Below, piece by piece: positions 56,561 through 64,000 of a stretch of 64,000 nucleotides of DNA; position 1 is the first letter of the stretch, and every line of letters starts with the position of its first letter. Origin of the DNA: CAWGMT01 sp963823675. Lineage in GTDB: Bacteria > Planctomycetota > Planctomycetia > Isosphaerales > Isosphaeraceae. The stretch lies in NCBI GenBank assembly GCA_963823675.1, contig CAWGMT010000008.1:372001-436000 (forward strand), written 5' to 3'. The position numbers and the translations under genes were made by a program. Under the pieces are notes generated by a model. That model saw only the letters and a program-made list of their open reading frames with translations. It had not been told where the DNA came from and searched no databases.

Positions 56561-58366
56561 ATGTCGCTCCCAGTCTCGTCCGCCCTGGTCGAAAACAAGT
56601 CGAAGTCGTCCCTGGTGCGCGAGCTGGGCACGATCGACGCGACCATGATCGTGATCGGCTCGATGATCGGATCGGGCATTTTTATCGTCTCGGCCGAATC
56701 GGCGCGGTTGGTAGGCGCGCCGGGTTGGCTGCTTTTGGCCTGGGCACTCGCGGGCCTGATGACGGTTTCGGGCTCGATCTGCGCGGCCGAGATCGCCGCC
56801 ATGATGCCGCGCGTCGGCGGCCAGTATGTCTTTTTGCGCGAAGCCTATCGCCCGATGTTCGGCTTTCTCTTCGGCTGGGCGATGTTCCTGGTTGTCCAGA
56901 CCGGAACGATCGCCGCCGTGTCGGTGGCTTTCGCCAAGTTCCTGGGGGTCTTCACGCCCCTGGTCGCGGCCGACAGATACCTCGTGCCGCCGATCAGGCT
57001 GGGCGGCTTCGCCGTCAGCCTTTCGACCCAGCAGATCGTGGCCATCGCCCTCATCGCCGTTCTGACCGCGGTCAATACGCAGGGCCTCAAGCTCGGCAAG
57101 TGGATCCAGAACACGTTCACGTTCACGAAGACCGCGGCCCTGGTGGGCTTGATCGTCGTCGGGCTCGCACTCGGCAGCAATTTCGGCAGCGCGGCCTGGA
57201 CCTCGTCGTGGTGGTCCCCCGCGGCCAACGGCTGGAACTCGGCCAGCGCGTTCGCCGGCCTGCCCGTCGAAGGCTGGGCCGCGTTGCCAATGCTTCTGGG
57301 TCTGGCCATGATCGGCCCGCTGTTCGCGCAGTCGGCGTGGAACAACGTGACTTTTACCGGAGGGGAAGTTCGCGACCCCGGCCGGACGTTCCCCAAAGCC
57401 ATGATCATCGGAACATCGTCGGTCGTGCTGCTCTACCTGCTCGCCAACGTCGCGTACACGCTCACTCTGCCATTCGCCGGCATTCAGAACGCGCCGCAGG
57501 ACCGGGTGGGAACCGCGGCCATGCAGGCGATTCTCGGTCCCCCGGGCGCGGCGGTCATGGCCGGAGCGATCTTGATCTCGACATTTGGGTGTGTGAATGG
57601 GTTGGTGCTGGCAGGCGCGCGGGTTTACTATGCGATGGCCTGCGACGGGCTCTTTTTCCGCCGCGTGGCGACGACCAACCGCTGGCATGTGCCCGCGACC
57701 GCGCTCCTGGCCCAGGGAATCTGGGCTTCGATCCTGGTCCTCCCCGTAACGGTCACGCCGGATGACCGCGGCCTGCGGGTGATGTCGTCGGTAGCAGACG
57801 TGAACGGCATCCCGACGGAGGGCAAGAATTCGGTGATCGTGGCCGCCGTGGGTAATGTGCTGCACTTCCGCGCCTTCGACGATGATGCCAGGATGGTCGT
57901 CGACACTGATGAGACAAGGCTGACGGGCCAGGTCCAGCAAATCGAAACTCTCAGGAAGCAACTGGCGGGGCCTCTCGATGAGCTTACGAGGAGTGCGGTC
58001 TTCACAGCGGCCACTTCAATCGTCGGTTACACGCCGGTCAAGTACGGCAACCTCTACAATGAGCTGCTGGAATACATCATCCCGGTCAACGTGACGTTTT
58101 ACATGCTCATGGTCGGCGCGGTCGTCGCGTTTCGGCGCAAGGCGCCTGGACTCGACCGCCCGTATCGGACCATCGGCTACCCCCTGCCAGCCCTGATCTA
58201 CATCAGTCTCGCGCTGCTCCTGATCGTCGATTTCATCTATCTCAAGCCTCGGACCTCCGGCAAGGGCTATCTCATCGTCCTGGCGGGCATCCCGGTTTAT
58301 GTGTTCTGGGTCGCGTTGGGCCCCAGCGCGGGACCGCCGAGACGATCGCACCATGAGCACCGAACG
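56561..58366 (+). CDS. APC-family amino acid permease with an in-frame insertion
   Basis: About 600 residues with 12 membrane segments. The N-terminal signature is TIDATMIVIGSMIGSGIFIV, with LPFAGIQNAPQDRVGTAAMQ and VNGLVLAGARVYYAMACDGL further on. Between segments 10 and 11, about 90 residues (57750-58030) interrupt the family text: VIVAAVGNVLHFRAFDDDAR, MVVDTDETRLTGQVQQIETL, AVFTAATSIVGYTP. The frame then rejoins YGNLYNELLEYIIPVNVTFY. The frame runs straight into pheT without a stop; an indel near 58340 would restore an ATGA overlap (stop at 58368-58370). Confidence 0.85.
57750..58030 (+). repeat. inserted protein-coding element inside the permease gene
   Basis: The encoded text (VLHFRAFDDDARMVVDTDE, LTGQVQQIETLRKQLAGPLD, TAATSIVGYTP) does not belong to APC permeases. 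It resembles a short soluble unit (F-D-x-D-G-x-x-V-V-D-T-D-E) that I associate with unrelated planctomycete proteins. It replaces a periplasmic or cytoplasmic loop without breaking the frame. Confidence 0.55.
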
Positions 58367-60381
58367 ATGATTGTGAGCTGGAACTGGCTGACCGATTATC
58401 TCCGGCTGGACATGCCAGTAGAACTCTTGACCGAGCGCTTGACCCTGGCGGGCTTGAATCGGGAATCGATCGCCGATGTCGGCGGCGACATTGCCGTCAA
58501 CCTCGACGTCACGAGCAACCGCCCGGATTGTCTGGGTCATCTGGGCGTTGCTCGCGAAATTGGCGTCCTATTTCAAAAGGAGCTCTGGATTCCCGAGCCC
58601 CGGCCGGCGGAATCCGGCCCTCCGGTGGACGAGCGTACGAGCGTCGCCGTCCTGGCAAGCGACCTTTGTCCGCGGTTCACCGGCCGGGTCATTTCGGGCG
58701 TGAGCGTCGGGCAGAGCCCGTGGTGGATGAGAAAGCGGCTGGAGACGATCGGCGTCCGGCCGATCAGCAACATTGTCGATGTCACCAATTACGTCATGTT
58801 CGAGTGTGGCCAGCCCCTGCACGCTTACGACCTGGACCGCCTGGCCGAACACCGGCTGGTGGTGCGCCGGGGGATAGCCGGCGAAAGGCTCACGGCGATC
58901 AATAACCGCGTCTACGAGCTCGGCCCCGAGATGCTGGTCATCGCCGACGCCGTCCGTCCGGTCGGCCTTGCCGGCGTCATGGGCGGGGCCGAGACCGAGA
59001 TCGGTTTCGACACGACCGATGTTCTGATCGAAGCCGCTCAGTTCGATGCGATGTCAGTGCGGCGCACCTCGCGAGCCCTGGGGCTTTTCAGCCCCTCCAG
59101 CTTCCGGTTCGAGCGTCCGCTCGATCCCGTCGCGACCGAGTGGGCCAGCCGCCGGTGTGCCGAGTTGATCCTCGATGTGGCCGGCGGAACCCTGCATCCG
59201 GGCGTGATCGACGTCGGGCCGCCACCGCCCAAACGGCTGCCGATCAAGCTGCGCCTCGCTCAGATCGAGCGAACGCTGGGGATCGCGATCGACCGCGCAA
59301 CGGTGGCGTCGATTCTCAAGGCCCTCGGCCTGGAATGGATCGGCGAGGACGAGCGCTCGATCCACGTGATTCCACCCTCGTGGCGCAGCGACCTCGAGCG
59401 GGAGATCGACCTGATCGAAGAGGTCGCACGGGTGCACGGTTACGAGCACATTCCCGAGGATCGGGCCATCCCGCTCTCGAGCACCCCCCGCGGCTTGCGC
59501 GAGCGGGTCGAGTCGTCCGCGCGTGAGATTCTGACCGGTTGCGGATTCGACGAGGCCGTGACGTTCAGCCTGGTCGATGATCGCTACGCCGCCTCACTCG
59601 GGCCGGGACCGGCTGGTGCGCCGCTGCGAGTCAACCATTCCAGCCGCAAGCGCGAGTCGGCCTTGCGTCAGAGCCTGGTCCCCAGCCTGCTTTCCGTCCG
59701 GTTGCACAACGAGGCACACGGCCAGTTCGATGCCGAATTGTTCGAAATCGCCAACGTCTACCTACCGCGTTGGGATCGAACTCTGCCCGATGAGCGCACC
59801 CGTTTGGCCCTCGTCTCGGGACGCGACTTTCGCGGGCAGAAGGGCGTCGTCGAATCGCTGCTGGAACGGCTCCACGTGGAATTACCTCTCATCGCGGCGC
59901 CAGCCGAGCTGCCCATGTTCGCCGCGGGACGAGCGGCTGAGCTGCTTCTCGGCGAAATCCACCTGGGTTATCTGGGCGAGATCGACAAGGCCCAGCTCGA
60001 AGCCTTCGAGTTGCGGGAGAGCTGTGCGGCCGCGGAGCTCGAATTTGGCGTGTTACTCGAGGCGCGCGGCTGGTGGCAGCGCATCATCCCTTGCCGCCGT
60101 TCCCCGCCGTGGTCCGGGATCTTTCCCTGGTCGTCTCGAGAGCACTCCCCTGGTCCCGCTTGTGCGAAGTCGTCATCGAGGCGGCGGGGCCAACCCTCGA
60201 ATCGACCGAGTATCTGGATACCTTCGTGGGCGGAAACCTGCCGGAGGGTTGCCAGAGTGTTCATTTCAGCATCGTTTTTCGTCACGGGGAGCGGACGTTG
60301 ACCGGCGAGGAAGTCGAGCGAGCGGTCAAGTCGGTTGTTGAGGCGTGTGAGTCGCGGCTGGGCGGCAAATTGCGTGCTTGA
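58367..60381 (+). CDS. pheT: phenylalanyl-tRNA synthetase beta subunit, short form (3' frameshift)
   Basis: About 672 residues from MIVSWNWLTDYL. The B3/B4 editing core is seen in VNLDVTSNRPDCLGHLGVAR, IGVRPISNIVDVTNYVMFEC and QPLHAYDLDRL; the B5 and catalytic-like region in LIEEVARVHGYEHIPED and FDEAVTFSLVD. After an indel near 60090 the anticodon-binding FDX domain continues (FPAVVRDLSLVVS, YLDTFVGGNLPEG, RHGERTLTGEEVERAV). The usual EMAP/tRNA-binding domain between residues 40 and 150 is absent, as in some bacterial short PheT proteins. Confidence 0.93.
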
Positions 60382-60414
60382 GGCGAGACGCTGCCAGGCG
60401 GGGAGTGAGCCGGC

Positions 60415-61979
60415 ATGAGCCCACTGAAACAGTGGCGGTCGTGGGTGCTGGTGTTGCTCTTGGCGGGGCCGATCGTCGTCTACGCCTGTCTGGGCATGCG
60501 CTGGCTCTGGGATCGCGGTTGGATCGTCTTGACCGTCGCGTCCATACTCTGGCTCTTCTGCGGCATCCTCTTCGCTGTCCTGGCCGCGCGCTGGACCAAG
60601 ACGGCTCGCCCGGTAATGCCGCCGCTCGACTGGGATGCGCCCAGACCTTCGCTCCCCTGGACCGCGAAGCATGGAAGATCGTGCAGGAAGAAGCCGACCA
60701 GGGCGAGCTCCTCATGTTCGACGTTCTCCTCTCCAGCGACGTCTACATCAACAGCGGCTTGCGACTCTTCCGCCGCCTCGCCAAGCACTATCATCCCGAC
60801 GCAACCAATCCGCTCGACAACGTGCCGCTGATCGAGCTCTTGACCGCGCTCGAGCTGGCCGCCGAAGATCTCTCGGGGCTCTGCCGCCAGGTCCCCGGCG
60901 GCGATCTGATCTCGCTTGCACACTGGCGCCGAGCCGTCCAGGTCGCCGGATACATCTCGAAAGCCAGCGACCTCTATTCCTATCTATCGCCGCTCCTCAA
61001 TCCTGTGACGGGTTTGGCGCGGCTCGGAACCCAGCATTGGATCGTCAAGCCGGCGTGGAAATCGACCCAGCAGAATGTGCTCCGCTGGTTCTACCAGGCT
61101 TATCTCAATCGCCTGGGCATTCATTTCATCGAGCTCTTGAGCGGGCGGCTGGCCATCGGTGCGACTCAATATCGCCGCTTGACCCGCCGCGCGACTGGGG
61201 CCGAGGACGTGCCGGGCGACGTAGGCCCACTGACGATCGCCGTGGCCGGCGCGACTGGCTCGGGCAAGTCGCGATTGATCGCGGCGATCAAGGCGGCATG
61301 TTCCCAGCAATCTCCGGAGCTTCGGGAACGGATCGCCAGTTTGGGGCTCGAACCGGCCGTTCGCGGCCGACTGGGCGCTGCACGCTGGCTCGACGGGCCG
61401 GCCTTTCCCGCGTCGAGCGGGGCGCAAACCCGTCGCGATCGCGCGGTCCGGGAAGCCGCAGTAGCAACTGCGGTCCAAGGCGACCTGCTGATCCTGGTCG
61501 TCGATGGGCGGCGGGCGGACCATGGAGTCGAGGCAACCTTCGCCCGGGCCTGGGATGGGTGGTTCCGCGACAATCCGGATCGCGACGTTCCCCCCACGCT
61601 GGTCGTCCTGACGGGCGTCGATAGCCCCGAGTACGGCGAGGGCTGGTCCCCCCCGTACGACTGGGCGTCCGGATCCGGCTTCCGTGAATCCCGGGTTCGT
61701 GCCGAGCTCGACTCGCTCCGTGACGCCTTGCCGCCTCCGTTCCACGAATTCATCGCCGTGGGCCTGGACGGCACGGCACCCTTCGGCGTCACCGAGCACC
61801 TGATGCCCGCCCTGGCGGCGATGTCGATCCGTGCCGAGCGAATCGCTCTCTTGCGTCGGCTCCAGGAGGTCTCGAGCCGGTCGAAACTCGGACGCCTGAT
61901 GCACCAGCTCGGCCAGCACGGCCGCTGGCTCGTCGGCAATCTCCGCGCCCGCCAGCGGGCCGAATCGGTCCGGCGGTAG
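60415..61979 (+). CDS. membrane-anchored P-loop GTPase-like protein (frameshifted)
   Basis: About 520 residues. Two N-terminal membrane segments (WVLVLLLAGPIVVYACLGM and IVLTVASILWLFCGILFAVL) are followed, after an indel near 60645, by a helical region (KIVQEEADQGELLMFDVLL) and a nucleotide-binding domain: Walker A GATGSGKSR, DLLILVVDGRRAD and VVLTGVDSPEYGEG (a T-x-x-D-like base motif). The layout matches dynamin/YcjX-type membrane GTPases of unknown function. It lies 34 bp after pheT. Confidence 0.8.
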
Positions 61980-61985
61980 GCGCCG

Positions 61986-62318
61986 CTATTGGCTTCGGTG
62001 CGCGGATCGCAGAAAAGTTCGGAATAGCCGGCAACGGGGGCACAAACCGACGTTCTGAAGCACCAGCCCATGCCGCTTGCAGAAAAACGACGTCGCGTGT
62101 GATAATCCGCTGCGCTGAGAGAAGTCTGCATGTTGGCCGGAGACTTCAAGAATGAGCACCGTGATTCGGGTTAACTGGCCGCCAGGCCCGTTCTGCACGG
62201 CGAAGTCAGGAATGTCGGCCGAGAAGCCGGGTTTACGGGTGATGCACTCAGGCGAGCGAAAAGCCGGATCGGCGTGGCGGCCTACCGAGACGGGTTCGGG
62301 CCGGGATCGCGATTCCAT
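61986..62318 (-). CDS. doubtful small ORF, possible zinc-ribbon remnant
   Basis: 110 codons. The C-terminal part FFCKRHGLVLQNVGLCPRC has a C-x2-H...C-x2-C spacing that could be a degenerate zinc ribbon; the N-terminal part has no recognisable pattern. No ribosome-binding site is clear. It may be chance or a decayed gene. Confidence 0.25.
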   Translation of the reverse strand: MESRSRPEPVSVGRHADPAFRSPECITRKPGFSADIPDFAVQNGPGGQLTRITVLILEVSGQHADFSQRSGLSHATSFFCKRHGLVLQNVGLCPRCRLFRTFLRSAHRSQ

Positions 62319-63116
62319 TGGCAGTTGAAAGTTGCATCCAGTCGTGCATCGTAGGCCATCATACTCGGCACATACCCGGCAAGTTTTGACACCCGCGAAA
62401 GCGTGCCCGCTATGCCCAGTATGCCGAGTATGGGGGAGGAAACAGCGACGCTGGGGAACGGGTGCATTTCGTTCCGACGGCAGCCGGACACGAACGGTGG
62501 CTCCCTACCTGTCAGGACCTGTCATCACGACGAGGTTGGGGGCGCTGCCCCGGAAGACGGCGCTCTCATTCGTAAGATGAGCGCTAGTCGTGGTTTAGAT
62601 GCAACCCCCACTTCCTCGCCCCTCGAGGGCGCGCCGGCCGGCTCCTTGGCCCGGGGCTCGTGACCGTGGGGGCCAAAACAAAAAAAGCACCGGATTCGTC
62701 CCACTGGCTCTCACCTACTCCCACGCCCGGAGAAGATCGCGAGAGTCAGCAAACCCAGCTCGCCATTTCACCGAACCCTTGCCCACGGCCGGTGTTGCGC
62801 CCTGAGGACTGCGCGCTGCCTGGGCCGCTTGGGCGACCCGCAGATCCAGATTCACCGGGACGGATTGCCAATTCGTCCTCCAATCGCTCGGCCACGGGTG
62901 TGTTTCCATCCGCCGATGGCCTTAACGCTCGCGAGTGCGAATTCCGCGATGACCGGCAGAACCGGGTGAAACCGCACGAATCCTCGAGTGACACTGGGGG
63001 TTGGCAACCCCGGCCAACCTGGCCTGTCGAACCCCATCACACGGCTTGTCAGATCTCGCGGATTTGGTTTATCATCACGCCTCCAGGGAATTCACACGGA
63101 ACGGAGTCCGCGACCG
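62319..63116. other. gene-poor gap of about 0.8 kb
   Basis: I see no gene. There are small iterations such as CCCAGTATGCC/GAGTATGGGG at 62414-62434 and an A-run at 62678-62687. No tRNA, tmRNA 3' end or RNase P core motif could be identified on either strand. Confidence 0.5.
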
Positions 63117-64000
63117 ATGTATGCATGGACGGCACCTCGCCTTTCTCCAAATCCGCCGCTTAATCTTCACCACAACCGCCGGCCTGCTTCAGTCACTGAT
63201 CCATCGCCGCGCGCCATCCTGGCCGGCCTGAGCATCGCGATTTTCTTGGTCATTCTGACCCGCCTGCCGCTCGCGCGCGAGGGCCCCCTCGAGTGGGACG
63301 AATTCGGGTATCTCGAGCAAACCACGCTGCACTGGTTTCCGATGCACCACACGCTGTTCATGACCTTCGGCCGGCTGGCGGGGCTCGTGGCGGGCACGCC
63401 GTATCGAGGATTCATCTGGCTCGACATGGTTCGTAGCGCGGCCGCACTCGTGGGGGCCTGGTGGTGGCTGCGCGCGATCGTTCCGCCGGTCGTCGCAGCG
63501 GCGGCCGCGGCGGTCTTGGGAGCCGGCCCCGTCTTCTGGGGCTATGGGGCCATTGCGGGCAACTACACAGCCATCGTGCTGGTCGGATCCGTGCTCCTGG
63601 GGATCGCTTACCGCGGCTTTTCGCGGAGGGTGCCCTGGCACCCGGCGGCCGCGGCTTTGGTGCTGGCGTTCGGAAACGGTTATCGCTCCGACCTGGGAAC
63701 CTTATGGCTGCCCGTATTCGCGGTGATCCTCTGGCAGCACCGCTGGAAGCGGGCGTCCTGGGCGTGCTGCCTGTTCGCGATCCTCAACCTGGCCTGGTTC
63801 TTGCCCATGCTTCACGACGTCGGGGGCTGGGCGCGCTACCGGTCCGCGAGCTCCGAGTTTGCCTATCAGGCCGGGTATCTGAGCTCGGTCTGGAACCTCG
63901 GGCTGATCGACTCTCCGGCACGAAATGCCGTCAAGCTCGCCATGGCGCTCGTCTGGACGCTGGGGCCGGCGCTCATCTTCGTGCCGCGAGGCGCGCTTGC
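63117..64000 (+). CDS. polytopic membrane protein, GT39/ArnT-like glycosyltransferase (5' part)
   Basis: The frame opens at ATG 63117 and runs to the window end, 294 codons so far. After about 40 residues it has a membrane segment (ILAGLSIAIFLVILTRLPLA), then REGPLEWDEFGYLEQTTL with the D-E pair that is catalytic in lipid-phosphosugar glycosyltransferases (PMT/ArnT/GT-C type). At least five more membrane segments follow (AALVGAWWWLRAIV, VVAAAAAAVLG, NYTAIVLVGSVLLGIAY, WASWACCLFAILNL-like and VKLAMALVWTLGPALIF). The acceptor is unknown. Confidence 0.8.
   Translation, partial: MYAWTAPRLSPNPPLNLHHNRRPASVTDPSPRAILAGLSIAIFLVILTRLPLAREGPLEWDEFGYLEQTTLHWFPMHHTLFMTFGRLAGLVAGTPYRGFIWLDMVRSAAALVGAWWWLRAIVPPVVAAAAAAVLGAGPVFWGYGAIAGNYTAIVLVGSVLLGIAYRGFSRRVPWHPAAAALVLAFGNGYRSDLGTLWLPVFAVILWQHRWKRASWACCLFAILNLAWFLPMLHDVGGWARYRSASSEFAYQAGYLSSVWNLGLIDSPARNAVKLAMALVWTLGPALIFVPRGAL

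Noticed and set aside
62600..63060. Possible structured RNA (tmRNA or RNase P) in the gap before the last gene
   Set aside because: I looked for the tmRNA tRNA-like ends and for RNase P core words and found only weak, isolated resemblance (CAGAACCGGGT near 62957).

Overview
The window is a GC-rich bacterial chromosome segment that looks planctomycete. The signs are a DUF1080 lipoprotein-type gene, a sulfatase-modifying-factor-like protein, Uma2 nucleases, a serine/threonine kinase paired with an ECF sigma factor, PD40 and GH5 secreted proteins, and a long-range mix of short housekeeping operons with many lone genes. I cannot name a genus. Many conserved genes (ggt, clpS, thrS, pheT, yajQ, rlmI, both histidine kinases) carry one or more single-base frameshifts. 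Because several of these are essential, the simplest reading is base-level error in the assembly, so frameshifted genes are annotated across the break.

Layout. 0-5.6 kb: end of a gamma-glutamyltranspeptidase, DUF1080, a glycine-oxidase-like flavoenzyme, Uma2 and a DtxR/MntR regulator. 5.7-8.9 kb: seven minus-strand tRNA genes interleaved with an M28/PDZ peptidase and an HNH nuclease. 9-15 kb: a gene-poor stretch with a HipA kinase scrap caught between 62-bp direct repeats, then two heavily frameshifted sensor kinases. 15.2-18.3 kb: a single-strand array of 25 tRNA genes with repeated structured spacers. 18.7-22.7 kb: rlmI-like, clpS, an aspartic-protease-like gene, an epimerase and ruvX. 23.3-28.8 kb: a three-gene membrane system (GAF-HlyD, HlyD, PqqD-M50-HlyD). 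28.8-38 kb: Uma2, epimerase, SUMF1-like protein, aldo/keto reductase, GH5-PD40 fusion and toxin-antitoxin remnants. 38.2-42.9 kb: thrS, a PLP dehydratase and a DcuC-type carrier. 43-50.7 kb: secreted proteins, haem-type kinase plus ECF sigma factor, yajQ and an unknown conserved gene. 51-53.3 kb: SurA/PpiC-type isomerase, epimerase and a truncated VOC protein. 53.7-60.4 kb: infC-rpmI-rplT-pheS, an amino-acid permease and pheT. 60.4-64 kb: a membrane GTPase, a 1 kb gap and the start of a polytopic glycosyltransferase-like protein.

The least ordinary part is the tRNA complement. The 32 tRNA genes cover every isotype except Cys, all on the minus strand and without encoded CCA where checked. Four Leu tRNAs have short variable regions; several genes lack U8 (G8 with G14, A8 with U14, C8) and three have C33. 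About 100-bp purine-rich elements with compensating hairpins sit directly at the 3' end of five tRNAs, and both tRNA groups are preceded by the same leader motif. This resembles the accessory tRNA arrays known from mobile elements in other bacteria, but the structural deviations deserve checking. The second candidate for new biology is the GAF-HlyD/HlyD/PqqD-M50-HlyD operon, a likely envelope export or signalling machine of unknown cargo.
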